Source of the DNA: Pontiella desulfatans
GTDB lineage: Bacteria > Verrucomicrobiota > Kiritimatiellia > Kiritimatiellales > Pontiellaceae
Length of the DNA: 64,000 nt
Assembly: GCF_900890425.1 (NCBI RefSeq)
Contig: NZ_CAAHFG010000001.1
Coordinates: 2,046,001 to 2,110,000, forward strand
Reading direction: 5' to 3'
The number at the start of each line of letters is the position of its first letter. Position 1 is the first letter of the stretch. The position numbers and the translations under genes are program-made. The notes under the pieces were generated by a model. The model made no database searches. It saw only the letters and a program-made list of their open reading frames with translations, and had not been told where the DNA came from. Of this stretch, positions 35,800-45,457 are shown piece after piece.

Positions 35800-37113
35800 C
35801 TACGCTCGTTCCTTCTTAAAATCGCGGTACCAGTCTGCGTAGAGTTTGTAAGACGGCTGCTTATCAGTCACCTTCTTCGGCTCGTACACTTCAATCTTGT
35901 CGAGGTAATCCAGCAAATGCTTTTCGTGCTTCGCCTGGACGGTCTTACCTTCCGGGGTTCCAAACAGGTCATTCATTTCCAGCGGATCGGTTTCGAGGTT
36001 ATAGATGCAAACCTGTTTCCCATCGCCATAAAAAATGGTTTTGTGGATCGCATCGCGAATCCCGACCTTGGCCTGCCCGTTCCAGTTTTCGCCGACAATG
36101 TATTCGTGCCAATCGGTCGCTTTTTCCTCAACCAGCGGGCGCAGGCTTTTTCCGATCGTCATCTTTGGAAGCGGCGGCACATCGGCATAATCGCATATGG
36201 TAGCCGACAGATCGACCCCGATACTGAGATGTTCGTTATCCTCCTGCCCCTTCCGTTTTCGGTCGGGCGTAACCACAATCGTCGGCACACGCCAGGAGGA
36301 CTCCACCATCTTGGATTTACTCACCTGACCGTGATAGCCAAGGCCATCGCCGTGGTCAGCCGTAAAGATCACCACCGTATTATCGGCAAAGCGTGAATTC
36401 ATGAGCATGTCATAAAGGCGTCCGATCTCGGCATCGACCATCTCCACCCAGCGGTAGTAGACATACCTGTAGTAGCGCATGAAGCGCTCCTTATCCGGAT
36501 CCTTCTTGCTCTTCCTTCCCCTGTACACATAAAAGTTTTCCGGCAGCGGCGGGAGCTCCGACTCCGGCAGCTCCGAGTCGAAGGCAAACTTGCCCTCGCC
36601 CCCCTGGGCGCCGGAGGTATAGCAACAGTCGTGCGGATTCATAAAACCGGCATTCAGGAAAAACGGCTTATCGCTCTCATAGTTATCGAGGAAGCCCATG
36701 CAGGCGCGCGAAACCGCGGGATCAAAGATGTCCCCCTTGGCTTCGTGCTGACCGTAGATCTGGTTGAAGCTATCGGGTACAGCACGGGAAATATGCCACT
36801 TGCCGGCATAGGCCGTTTCATAATCGCCGTGCTTGCGCAGCCACCCACCGAGATCGGGGAGCTCGTTGCGCAGTGGATACTTGCCATTGTTGGCCGTACC
36901 GTGTTCGCTCGACATGCGACCCGTATACCAGCTCGTGCGGGCCGGACAACAGACCGGGTTGGCCGAATAGCTCGCCCGGAACGAAACCCCGTCCGCGGCA
37001 ATCCGATCCATCGCCGGCGTTTTGACATACGGGCTGCCATAGGCCGACATCGCCTCCCAGTGCATCTGGTCGACATGAATAAATAGTATGTTTTTCCGTC
37101 TATCAGGCATCAT
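35800..37113 (-). CDS. Type I sulfatase without signal peptide
   Basis: A 437-residue protein starting MMPDRRKNILFIHVDQMHWE, so the sulfatase fold begins at residue 8 and no export signal is present, unlike almost all other sulfatases in this window. Formylglycine site C55 in VCCPARTSWYTGR; metal site in FTADHGDGLGYHGQ; active-site Lys/His in YAGKWHIS. DQMHWEA in place of the DD pair resembles choline-sulfatase-like and heparan-type subgroups. A cytoplasmic location implies that sulfated oligosaccharides are imported, but formylglycine formation must then also happen inside. GGAG lies six to nine bases upstream of the two adjacent ATGs. A mis-called start is unlikely because no hydrophobic segment lies upstream in frame. 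Confidence 0.85.
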   Translation of the reverse strand: MMPDRRKNILFIHVDQMHWEAMSAYGSPYVKTPAMDRIAADGVSFRASYSANPVCCPARTSWYTGRMSSEHGTANNGKYPLRNELPDLGGWLRKHGDYETAYAGKWHISRAVPDSFNQIYGQHEAKGDIFDPAVSRACMGFLDNYESDKPFFLNAGFMNPHDCCYTSGAQGGEGKFAFDSELPESELPPLPENFYVYRGRKSKKDPDKERFMRYYRYVYYRWVEMVDAEIGRLYDMLMNSRFADNTVVIFTADHGDGLGYHGQVSKSKMVESSWRVPTIVVTPDRKRKGQEDNEHLSIGVDLSATICDYADVPPLPKMTIGKSLRPLVEEKATDWHEYIVGENWNGQAKVGIRDAIHKTIFYGDGKQVCIYNLETDPLEMNDLFGTPEGKTVQAKHEKHLLDYLDKIEVYEPKKVTDKQPSYKLYADWYRDFKKERA

Positions 37114-37167
37114 TCATTCTCCAGTCTGTAAAAAAATCATTCATCCACGCTCCTGCTGCATCACCAT

Positions 37168-38664
37168 CTATGGATACTGAAACGGCTCCGCCGGAAGATC
37201 CGCAGCATTATATAGATTCAACGCCGGCTCAAAAAAGCCGTTCCACGCATAACGGGCAAATTGCGGCCTGGCGACCGACGCTGCGCTCAGCGTGATCTCG
37301 TTCGCCCCTGTAATACGCGCGTCTGCCGCGACAAACTGATTGTCGCTTCCGGCAATTTCAAACCCGGTTACCGCATCAGATCCATTCATGGTTTTCAGCC
37401 CATCCAATGCATAGTCAAACGTCAGGATCATTTTAGTGCCCTTGGGCTTGGCGGCTTTAAGCATCGGCCCGCGGGACGGGGTATCCACACCATACACCTC
37501 ATTGAGCGCCAGATAGGCCAGGCGCTGGCCGACCGGCTTTTTGTCGGTCGGATGAATATCCGTCTTATCGCCTTTATCGAGCGAAAGCGCCAAACCGGTA
37601 TGAGGAACCGTATCGCGCACCTTGCCCTGGGCCACGCGGAAGGCCGGCCAGTATTTTTCACCCGGCCCCCACGCCGAAAGCTGCACAATGTAAAACGGAA
37701 GTTCCGAACATTGGAAATCTTCGCGCATCCGACCGATGTGCGCCGACAGCAACTCAACATACTCATCGGGACGCGCCGCATTGGCTTCGCCCTGATACCA
37801 CAACACTCCGCGTGCCGTGTAGGGAATGATTTCCTTGGTCATCGACTCATACAGCGCGGCCGGCGTTTTGCTGTAAAACGGATTCCCAACCGGCTGCTTC
37901 AGATTCGGCGTTTTTGCGGCCTTTGCTGCATCATAATCAGCCATCTCTTTCTTCAACTCGTCTGCACTCAAACCGCGTTTGCGTTCATTCGCTAACATGG
38001 TCTGAACCCATTTTCCGCGACGAGTGCCTTGCAGCGCCTCTTCCGGCATCCAGCTTTCAATCGGCGTCCCACCATACGAACACTGAATCACGCCGACATG
38101 TTTTCCGACTTTCGGCTGCAGTTCCTCGGCAAAATGAAAGGCGACGGCGGCGAGCTGATTATGGGCGGGGCCGAACTTGCCCCAACTGAGTTCTTCTTTT
38201 GTGCAGGGAGGTATGTGAGGCGCGCCTTCGCGAAGAGGCACTTTGGAAAAATGAACCTTCGAGTGAACCCGCTTCAGCGCCTCACGCCCCTCTTTCGTAA
38301 CCCGCGCGGGCTGATGCATGTTCGACTGCCCAGTGGCGAGCCAGACCTCGCCCACAACTACGTTGTGGATGGTTGTCAGTTGTTGGTTGCTGGTTGATGA
38401 GGCAGCTAGGGTACGCGGGTCGGAAGAGGCATTCATCGGATCAAGTTGAAGCATCCATTTTCCATGGGCATCCGCTTGTGCGGTTTTCTTCTGTTCCGCA
38501 AAAGAAACCGTCACCGTTTCGCCGGGATCAGCGGTGCCCCAGATGTTGACCGGTATTTCACACTGAAGCACCGCGCCCTCGTTAAAAATCGGTGCGAACT
38601 CCAACTCAACCGCCTGCGCCTGAACACAAAGCCCGAGCAACAGAGAACCAATTATTTTTTTCAT
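37168..38664 (-). CDS. Sialate O-acetylesterase-like carbohydrate esterase (SASA family)
   Basis: 498 residues from the ATG at 38664 (GGAG nine bases upstream), with a signal peptide ending CVQAQA. SGNH-type esterase of the SASA (PF03629) family: nucleophile Ser in ATGQSNM, GVLWYQGEANA for the oxyanion region, and DIHP, the catalytic Asp/His pair, in KTDIHPTDK. The N-terminal and inserted beta-sandwich segments (VNIWGTADPGETVTVSF) are typical of the family, as is the length. It removes O-acetyl groups from sugars; in an algal-polysaccharide locus the substrate need not be sialic acid. It lies between a beta-helix lipoprotein and the cytoplasmic sulfatase. Confidence 0.85.
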   Translation of the reverse strand: MKKIIGSLLLGLCVQAQAVELEFAPIFNEGAVLQCEIPVNIWGTADPGETVTVSFAEQKKTAQADAHGKWMLQLDPMNASSDPRTLAASSTSNQQLTTIHNVVVGEVWLATGQSNMHQPARVTKEGREALKRVHSKVHFSKVPLREGAPHIPPCTKEELSWGKFGPAHNQLAAVAFHFAEELQPKVGKHVGVIQCSYGGTPIESWMPEEALQGTRRGKWVQTMLANERKRGLSADELKKEMADYDAAKAAKTPNLKQPVGNPFYSKTPAALYESMTKEIIPYTARGVLWYQGEANAARPDEYVELLSAHIGRMREDFQCSELPFYIVQLSAWGPGEKYWPAFRVAQGKVRDTVPHTGLALSLDKGDKTDIHPTDKKPVGQRLAYLALNEVYGVDTPSRGPMLKAAKPKGTKMILTFDYALDGLKTMNGSDAVTGFEIAGSDNQFVAADARITGANEITLSAASVARPQFARYAWNGFFEPALNLYNAADLPAEPFQYP

Positions 38665-38683
38665 AGGTGTTATCTCCATTTGC

Positions 38684-40414
38684 CTAATCGATGCGCAAAT
38701 CTTTCACATGATGCGCTGAGACGGGGTTCTTGAGCGGCTCGCCGGCTTCGTTTTTAAACGTATTGTTGAGCAGGGTTACATTTTCCACGTTGCGGATATG
38801 GATCGGGGACTCGACCTTGCTGACGAAGGTGTTGCCTTCCAAAACAATGTTTTTCATGAGCGGCATCGGCTCGATGGAGGTCTTGGTTTCGAGTTCGATG
38901 ATGTTGCCATGAATGTTCGAGAAGTCGTTGTTACGGATCGTTATATCCTGCGAGAAAGGCCCCTCAACGCCGCTGTTGTGTATCTCGATCGCGGAGTACG
39001 ACAGGTTGCGGAAGGTATTCCCTTCAATCAGGCCATCGTACCCGCGGGCGAGCATGGGGTGGCGACGCTGTTTATCGAAGGTGTTGTTACGGACAATGAA
39101 ACCGCGGTTCACCACATCGAGGTTGAAAAACTGCGTGGCCTTGCCGACTTCGCTGCGCGTCCGCCCGGTAACGAGATTCTCAATCCCCTCAAGCGGCCGA
39201 TCGAGCGTGATGATTTCGGGGTGTTCCTCATCCATCTTCACCACGGTGTAAGGCCCCTTAACTTCGGCAGTCGGCCGAAAGTAGACCATAAAGCGATCCC
39301 CCTCACGAACGGCACAATTATCGCCATTCCATGTGACCTCTTCGCGCCAGTTGATGAAGCGGAATTTATTCTCTGCCAGCACTTCGGCGGCGACAATGAA
39401 ATCGCTGGCAATATTAATGCTGTCATCGAGCATGCCCTCGAAATAGCAGTTTTCAATGAGCGGCCCGACGCGGTTATCTTTGCAGTGAAAGCCGTCGCGC
39501 CAGTTGGTCACGACGCGATCCTCGAATCCAGGCCGATGACGCACCTGGAAACCATCAAAGGTAATCCGGCCCGTATTAAACTCCACCCGGCTCGTCATGG
39601 CGCTGCGCCCGCTGTAGAGAGTCACGTTTTCAATTTTGCAGTCGGCGCTCTGGCTGACCTTCACGTTGGCGGAGGCATCATAGGAGACCGTCAAGCCCAG
39701 GCCTTCCAGGCGCTCAACGGAGTTCCAGTAGAGCGGCTGGAAATAAACATCCCCGACTCGGTACTCGGCCAAGTGCTTGTGAAAGATCGGTGTTGCGAAA
39801 AGACGTACGGTGCGGTCGCCCGTCTTTTCAAAACGCTCTGTAAACACATGAGGCACCATGCCCGGCCGGATGCGGCGTTCCTGCGGATCGAGCACCGAAC
39901 CCCACGGCCAGAACGGGCGCACGGTGGCCAGCTCTTCGTCCGTCGGAAAGTCGCAGTAACCCTCCATCAGCTTGATATCAAACCAACCCTCGTCGGGATT
40001 GACGGCAATAATTTTTCCCTGCGTATAGGAGAGCGGGTCATTTTCCAGGAGGAGATTTTTCACCGTCACCCCTTCGCAAAGGCGGATACGAATATAGGCC
40101 TGCTTCGGATCCACCAGGATCATCGAACCATGGCCATCGACCGATACATCGGTTAATTCATTCAGATCGATCTGATAAACGCTGTCCTCACGCACGCCCA
40201 GTTTATAGACCTTGCCCGCTTCAAAGTGCAGCGTCGCCCCCGGCCCGGCATCCTCCAGCGCATCCAGGGCCTTCACCAGCGCGGCAATGTCGTCGGTTTT
40301 ACCGTCACCTACCGCGCCGTAATCGGCAAGTTTCAAATCCTTCGTTCCGCTGCCGGTCATTGAATGGCAACCGGCCAACAGCGCTGCAGTCATCATTAAC
40401 ATTAAAAGCTTCAC
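38684..40414 (-). CDS. Beta-helix lipoprotein (pectate lyase superfamily-like), copy 1
   Basis: About 576 residues. The GTG at 40414 is preferred because GGAG lies seven bases upstream; ATGs further up are possible. The lipobox LLAGC marks an outer-membrane or surface lipoprotein. DLKLADYGAVGDGKTDDIAA is the standard opening of the pectate lyase superfamily/GH28-like right-handed helix (PF12708). Later coils include DGFHCKDNRVGPLIENCYFE and DDSINIAS, GFIVRNNTFDKQRR and DITIRNNDFSNIHGN. The D/H-rich HCKDN and DDS coil may be the active site. It is strongly similar along its whole length to the next gene, a tandem duplicate, and more distantly to 45458. Substrate unknown. Confidence 0.8.
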   Translation of the reverse strand: MKLLMLMMTAALLAGCHSMTGSGTKDLKLADYGAVGDGKTDDIAALVKALDALEDAGPGATLHFEAGKVYKLGVREDSVYQIDLNELTDVSVDGHGSMILVDPKQAYIRIRLCEGVTVKNLLLENDPLSYTQGKIIAVNPDEGWFDIKLMEGYCDFPTDEELATVRPFWPWGSVLDPQERRIRPGMVPHVFTERFEKTGDRTVRLFATPIFHKHLAEYRVGDVYFQPLYWNSVERLEGLGLTVSYDASANVKVSQSADCKIENVTLYSGRSAMTSRVEFNTGRITFDGFQVRHRPGFEDRVVTNWRDGFHCKDNRVGPLIENCYFEGMLDDSINIASDFIVAAEVLAENKFRFINWREEVTWNGDNCAVREGDRFMVYFRPTAEVKGPYTVVKMDEEHPEIITLDRPLEGIENLVTGRTRSEVGKATQFFNLDVVNRGFIVRNNTFDKQRRHPMLARGYDGLIEGNTFRNLSYSAIEIHNSGVEGPFSQDITIRNNDFSNIHGNIIELETKTSIEPMPLMKNIVLEGNTFVSKVESPIHIRNVENVTLLNNTFKNEAGEPLKNPVSAHHVKDLRID

Positions 40415-40470
40415 AATCATTCTCCACATCATCGTTTCAATACGCCGGGCGATCACAGTTCGTTCTTAAC

Positions 40471-42210
40471 TTACTCCTCGACCAGCCCTTTCACATGATG
40501 CATAGACACGGGATTTTTGAGCGGTTCGCCGGCTTCGTTTTTGAAGGAGTTATTGCGCAGGGTTACGTTTTCCACGTTACGGATAATAACCGGCTTCTCG
40601 ACCCTGCTGACGAAGGTGTTGCCCTCGACGACAATGTTTTTCATGAGCGGTAGCGGCTCGGTGGCGGTTTTGGACTGCAGCTTGATGATTTCGCGATGCA
40701 TGTTGGAAAAGTGGTTGTTGCGGATCGTTACATTCTGCGGAAACGGCCCTTCATAAAAGTTGCCCATTTCGTTGGAAAGGTAGATCCCTTCGGCGGCCAG
40801 ATTGCGGACGGTATTCCCTTCAATCAGCCCGTCATAACCGCGGGTACGCATGGCATCGCGCCGCTGTTTATCGAAGGTATTGTTGCGGACAATGAAGCCG
40901 CGGCTGACCGCATTGAGGTTGTAGAACTGCGTCGCCTTGCCATCAATCTGTGCGCGCACCTGCCCGGTCACAATGCCCTCAATCGGCTGATCGAGCGTGA
41001 TGATTTCAGGATGTTCCTCATCCATTTTAACCACGGTGTACGGCCCCTTCACCTCGCCGGTCGGCGGGAAGTAGGCCATGAACTGGTCGCCCTCGCGCAC
41101 GGCGCAGATATCGCGGTGCCACGTCAGCAGCCCGCGCCAGTTGCAGAAGCGGAATTGGTTCTCTCCCAGCACTTCGGCCACCATGATGGTGTCGGAAGCA
41201 ATATTGATGCTGTCATCGAGCATGCCCTCGAAATAGCAGTTTTCAATGAGCGGCCCGACGCGGTTATCCTTGCAGTGCATGCCGTCGCGCCAGTTCGTCA
41301 CCACACGATCGTCGAAGCCCGGACGGTGGCGCACCTGGAATCCGTCAAACGTAATCCGGCCGGTATTAAACTCCACCCGGCTGGTCATGGCGCTGCGGCC
41401 GCTGTACATGGTGACGTTTTCAATTTCGCAGTCGGCGCTCTGGCTGACGATAATGTTGGCCGATGCATCATAGGAAACGTGCATGCCGAGGCCTTCCAGC
41501 CGTTCAACGGCGTTCCAGTAGAGCGGCTGAAAATAGACATCGCCCTTCCGGAAGTTGGAAATGTGCTGCTTGTAATTTTCTTTGGTGAACAAGCGCACCG
41601 TGCGGTCGCCCGTCTTCTCAAAACGTTCCGTGAATACATGATCCACCATGCCCGGACGGATGCGGCGCTCCTGCGGATCGAGCACGGCCCCCCACGGCCA
41701 GAACGGGCGAACCGTGGCCAGTTCTTCATCCGTCGGAAATTCGCAGTAGCCGTCCATCAGCTTGATATCAAACCAGCCTTCTTCAGGATTGGTGGCCATA
41801 ATTTCGCCCTGCGTATAGGAGAGCGGATCGTTTTCCAGCAAGAGATTTTTAACCGTCACGCCTTCGCAGCGGCGGATGCGAATATAGGCCTGCTTCGGAT
41901 CGACGAGGATCATGGAACCATGGCCATCGACCGTTACATGCTTGAGTTCCTGCAGATCGATCTGATAGACGCTGTCGTCACGTACTCCCAGCTTATAAAC
42001 CTTGCCCGCTTCAAAGTGCAGCGTCGCACCCGGCCCTGCATTCCCCAGTGCGTCCAAAGCCTTCACCAGTGCGGCAATGTCGTCAGTTTTGCCATCACCC
42101 ACCGCGCCGAAGTCGGCTAGCTTCAAATCCATATCTCCACCCGTTGGAACCGAGTTGCATCCCGCCAACAGAGCAGCCATTGCACAACCCATTAAAATAT
42201 TATTTTTCAT
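40471..42210 (-). CDS. Beta-helix lipoprotein (pectate lyase superfamily-like), copy 2
   Basis: About 579 residues from the ATG at 42210 (AAGGAG nine bases upstream; the in-frame start 54 bases upstream has none). Lipobox LLAGC after a short hydrophobic stretch. It is nearly colinear with copy 1: DLKLADFGAVGDGKTDDIAA, MHCKDNRVGPLIENCYFE, DDSINIAS, FIVRNNTFDKQRRDAM. Differences concentrate in surface loops (ENYKQHISNFRKGD against TPIFHKHLAEYRVGD, plus an extra loop YLSNEMGNFYEGPF also found in 45458), which suggests divergence of substrate range after duplication. Same operon, 76 bases after the sulfatase at 42287. Confidence 0.8.
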   Translation of the reverse strand: MKNNILMGCAMAALLAGCNSVPTGGDMDLKLADFGAVGDGKTDDIAALVKALDALGNAGPGATLHFEAGKVYKLGVRDDSVYQIDLQELKHVTVDGHGSMILVDPKQAYIRIRRCEGVTVKNLLLENDPLSYTQGEIMATNPEEGWFDIKLMDGYCEFPTDEELATVRPFWPWGAVLDPQERRIRPGMVDHVFTERFEKTGDRTVRLFTKENYKQHISNFRKGDVYFQPLYWNAVERLEGLGMHVSYDASANIIVSQSADCEIENVTMYSGRSAMTSRVEFNTGRITFDGFQVRHRPGFDDRVVTNWRDGMHCKDNRVGPLIENCYFEGMLDDSINIASDTIMVAEVLGENQFRFCNWRGLLTWHRDICAVREGDQFMAYFPPTGEVKGPYTVVKMDEEHPEIITLDQPIEGIVTGQVRAQIDGKATQFYNLNAVSRGFIVRNNTFDKQRRDAMRTRGYDGLIEGNTVRNLAAEGIYLSNEMGNFYEGPFPQNVTIRNNHFSNMHREIIKLQSKTATEPLPLMKNIVVEGNTFVSRVEKPVIIRNVENVTLRNNSFKNEAGEPLKNPVSMHHVKGLVEE

Positions 42211-42286
42211 ATTCTCATTCTCCTTAAAACCGTTCACCGCACTCAACCGGTGCGTTTTTTTCAAAAATAATGTCTTTCGAGCTGCT

Positions 42287-43936
42287 TCAGGGCTGAACCC
42301 CGTGAATCAACTCTTCCCATCGGGATTTTTCCCAGATGTTCGGGGCTGGCAGGTCGCGCCCAAAGCGGGCCGCTTTAGTCTTCAGTTGCTCGACCACCTC
42401 GGGATACTGCGACGCCACGTTGTTCTTTTCGCCCAGATCATTTTTCATGGAATAGAGTTCAATGCCGGCGGCGTGTCCGTCCGGAAAATCCGTATAAACC
42501 TGCGATTGCAGTTCTCCGGTAAAACGCAGCGCCCAATCATCACTGACCACCAGGCAGGCCCCGGGCTCTCTCTCCTTCAGCTGTCCCTGCTGCCCGTTAC
42601 CGCTGTAGTGTGTCATGAACTTTTCAAAACCCCACAGCCGCGAATGAAGACCAAACCAGACCAGCTGATCATGCGGCCCCTTGGCGGCACCGTCGATCAG
42701 CGGCAGCAGAGACCGCCCGTCGAGTCCATCGGGAACCGGGATCCCGGCCGCATCCATTGCCGTCGGCATCAGATCGAGCAGGGAAGCCAGTTCCTGTGTG
42801 CGACGCCCCTTCTGGATCCGTTCCGGCCAAAAAATCATCAACGGCACACGCACCCCGCCCAGGGTGTATTGCCCCTTCTGACCCCGATGGGGTGCATTGC
42901 CCGGCAGTGTGCTCATGTCCGAAACCGAACCCCCGTTGTCGGAGGTGAAAATGATGACCGTGTTGCGGAGCTGTCCATTGGCCTTCAATTTTTCCATGAT
43001 GAGCCGAATGCCTTCATCCACGGCATACAGGTGACCATAGAAATTTTTCAGGAGCTCCGGCGCATCCGCGAAGGGCTCCATGTATTTTTCCGGCGGATTC
43101 GGCAACAGCGGCCCATGCATCGCATGCAGGTGTAGGTTGATAAAGAACGGCTTCCTCTGCTTCCTTGCTGAATCGATGAAACCCAGCGCCTTTCCAGTGA
43201 AAGTCTCGGTATTATAGGCTGTCTGACGTCCCGCATGCTTAAACCCATCCCAGACATTATAGGCATCAATAAAGCGGGACTGGTGATAGTTGTACCCATA
43301 GTAATAGTCGAACCCGTTGTTCAGCGGATGCAGTTCATCCGGTACCGAGCCGGTGAACCCCGCTTCTTCCATGAGTCGGTTCAACTGTTTTTTATCCCCC
43401 TTGAACGTGCGGTATTTTTCCCGGAGCTGAGCCTCCATTTTTTTATCGTGCCCACTCAAGTGCCATTTTCCGATGTGCGCAGTGGCATAGCCCGCCTGCT
43501 TGAAATGCGGCATCAGAATCCGTTCCGGCGGCAAAACGATTTCATCGACGCCCACCACATCGTGGTTCCGATAAATGCCGAAGCGGTTGGGATGCATCGC
43601 GCTCGCCAAACCCACCCGCGAAGGATTGCACAGCGAACTGGAGGAAAAGCCGCGTTCGAAAACCAGCCCGTGCTCGGCCAGCTTCGACATCGTCGGCATC
43701 GCCTTGCGCGCCGCCTCCAGCGCGTCGGCACCTGAATAGGCCTTGCCTTTTTTCAGGCCCTGGACGTAGTCAACAAACTTTGGATCAAAGTCGCTTTCCG
43801 CCAGCTCTTCGGCCATCGGCGCAAACTGTCCGATGCCCATATCGTCCGTCATGATCAGCAATATGTTCGGTCGTTCGGCAGCAACCGCCGCAGCGCACAA
43901 CCCCAACAAAGCAACTATACCGCCATGCCATCTCAT
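42287..43936 (-). CDS. Type I sulfatase, secreted
   Basis: About 549 residues. The ATG at 43936 gives a clean signal peptide (MRWHGGIVALLGLCAAAVA); a GTG 12 bases upstream would overlap the previous gene by 11 bases. Formylglycine site C103 in LCNPSRVGLASAMH; metal site in MTDDMGIGQFAP and FTSDNGGSVSD; HIGKWHLSG for the Lys/His. The Ala in LASAMH replaces the Gly usual at that turn. A close paralogue at 60358 has its Cys at the same residue number and a matching end (LIHGVQP against LIYSVQP), so one was copied from the other. Both carry an insertion of about 45 residues between strand 1 and the Cys loop. Confidence 0.9.
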   Translation of the reverse strand: MRWHGGIVALLGLCAAAVAAERPNILLIMTDDMGIGQFAPMAEELAESDFDPKFVDYVQGLKKGKAYSGADALEAARKAMPTMSKLAEHGLVFERGFSSSSLCNPSRVGLASAMHPNRFGIYRNHDVVGVDEIVLPPERILMPHFKQAGYATAHIGKWHLSGHDKKMEAQLREKYRTFKGDKKQLNRLMEEAGFTGSVPDELHPLNNGFDYYYGYNYHQSRFIDAYNVWDGFKHAGRQTAYNTETFTGKALGFIDSARKQRKPFFINLHLHAMHGPLLPNPPEKYMEPFADAPELLKNFYGHLYAVDEGIRLIMEKLKANGQLRNTVIIFTSDNGGSVSDMSTLPGNAPHRGQKGQYTLGGVRVPLMIFWPERIQKGRRTQELASLLDLMPTAMDAAGIPVPDGLDGRSLLPLIDGAAKGPHDQLVWFGLHSRLWGFEKFMTHYSGNGQQGQLKEREPGACLVVSDDWALRFTGELQSQVYTDFPDGHAAGIELYSMKNDLGEKNNVASQYPEVVEQLKTKAARFGRDLPAPNIWEKSRWEELIHGVQP

Positions 43937-43937
43937 A

Positions 43938-45443
43938 CTATTCAACACCCAGATATTTTTTCAATTCGCTGTAAGGTTTGCCGGCGGCGCGCTGGCGGAT
44001 TTCCAGCCCTTTGTTCCACTCCGGAATCAGCAGATCCTGCACCTGCAGCGTTTCTTCAAAAAGTTCCATCTCGCCGGTAGAACGCGGGTCGGCGGTCGCA
44101 CGACCGTATGCATCCATACGAGTCCTTAGCCGCTCCAGAACCGCGGCGTATTCGGGATCATCGATTAGGTTTTTGTATTCCCACATATCGTTCTGCAGGT
44201 CATAGAGCTCTTCAACCCGCTCCGTGCGGTCTGCATTGGGATATTGAACAATATATTCAAAGCGCTTATCGCGGATCGTGCGGCTTGTGCGCGGATGCGT
44301 ATGCCACTCGCTGGCGGTCATCACCCAATCGCGTTCCGGATCAATCCAGCCCGACTTGTCGGACTTCACCACGTCGAGGAAACTTTTGCCGGTCATGAAC
44401 GACGGAACCGCCACACCGGCAGCCTCCAAAAAGGTCGGCGCGATATCCGTGGATTTAACGAAATCCTCAACCACACGACCGGGCGGTACCGAACCTTTCC
44501 ACATCAACGCCATCGGCACGTGGCATCCCGCATCATACGCCGTGTTTTTTCCTTTCAAACGAAGCGGGCTCATTTCGGTGCCGGCCGCCCGGGCCTTATC
44601 CTCCATAATTCCCCCGGGATCACTGTCCGACCCATTGTCACCAATGTAAAGCACCAGCGTATTTTCCAGCATGCCCCGTTTTTCAAGGGAAGCCAGCATC
44701 TGTCCGACCTGCTGATCGGCATGCAGGATTTCATAGTAGAAACCGAGCGGATGGCGATGCGGATTATTCCCCGGTTCCGTGTTAATCTTGTCGGCATCGA
44801 CACCAAACTCCTCTTTCAGCAGCCTTGTCGCCTCCTCCTGATTCGCCCAGGGGGCATGCGGCTCTTCAATGCCTGCCCAGAAGACGAAGGGTTTGTCTTC
44901 ATCGCGATCACCGAGAAAGGCCTCAAAATTATCCGGCACATTAAAAGGACTCATGTACATGCGATTTTCACGATCCTTGGTCTTATGATCGTACACGCCC
45001 TTTCCGGTCATGTGCTGTCCTTCCAGCGGATAGAGGCCCGGCCCCCAACGCTTGCCGGAGTGCGCCGCCTGATACCCGTTGGCCTCCAAAAGATCCATCA
45101 TCGAGGTAAACTTTTTCGGGAAATAGGACAGCATGAACGCGCCCTGCTCCAGTTCCCATATATTGCGACCGGCGAGGATCGCAGCACGCGACGGCCCGCA
45201 GGAGGGCGCACTGGTGTAGCCGTGCGTAAAGAGTACCCCTTCTTCGGCCAACCGGTTGAAGTGCGGTGTCTTCAAATTGGAGTGCCCGTAGATATCGTGC
45301 TCAAACCAGCTCTCGTCGTCCGTGACAATCAGCAGCAGGTTGGGAGCAGTCCCAGCCGGGCGGCCTCCGGACATCTTTTGTTCCGCGACGGTCAACCCCG
45401 TCAGCAAAAGGGCTGCAAGACATAGCGCTTCTTTTTTTTTCAT
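43938..45443 (-). CDS. Type I sulfatase, secreted
   Basis: A 501-residue protein with a signal peptide (ending TGLTVA) and AAGGAG eight bases upstream. Formylglycine site C82 in SCGPSRAAILAGRNIWELEQG; metal site in VTDDESWFEHD and IGDNGSDSD. The active-site loop is HSGKRWGPG rather than GKWHxG, so the usual His is not in its normal place. The same subgroup signature (ESWFEH/VSWFEH, CGPSRAA, GKRWGPG/GKNWGPG, DPRSTGEMELF/DPRFTGEMDLF) is shared by 54110-55642, a paralogue on the opposite strand in another operon. It starts 14 bases after the beta-helix gene at 45458. Confidence 0.9.
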   Translation of the reverse strand: MKKKEALCLAALLLTGLTVAEQKMSGGRPAGTAPNLLLIVTDDESWFEHDIYGHSNLKTPHFNRLAEEGVLFTHGYTSAPSCGPSRAAILAGRNIWELEQGAFMLSYFPKKFTSMMDLLEANGYQAAHSGKRWGPGLYPLEGQHMTGKGVYDHKTKDRENRMYMSPFNVPDNFEAFLGDRDEDKPFVFWAGIEEPHAPWANQEEATRLLKEEFGVDADKINTEPGNNPHRHPLGFYYEILHADQQVGQMLASLEKRGMLENTLVLYIGDNGSDSDPGGIMEDKARAAGTEMSPLRLKGKNTAYDAGCHVPMALMWKGSVPPGRVVEDFVKSTDIAPTFLEAAGVAVPSFMTGKSFLDVVKSDKSGWIDPERDWVMTASEWHTHPRTSRTIRDKRFEYIVQYPNADRTERVEELYDLQNDMWEYKNLIDDPEYAAVLERLRTRMDAYGRATADPRSTGEMELFEETLQVQDLLIPEWNKGLEIRQRAAGKPYSELKKYLGVE

Positions 45444-45457
45444 ACCATTAACTCCTT

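Noticed and set aside
38373-38400. GGTTGTCAGTTGTTGGTTGC-type low-complexity stretch inside the acetylesterase gene as an inserted repeat
   Set aside because: It is in frame at a variable loop just before the conserved GEVW and GQSNM motifs, and the surrounding sequence fits the family without a gap.
38798-42120. Long + strand frames (about 450 and 470 residues) opposite the two beta-helix lipoproteins
   Set aside because: They are antisense shadows of conserved genes with signal peptides and family motifs, and they appear at matching places in both duplicates because the coding strands are similar.
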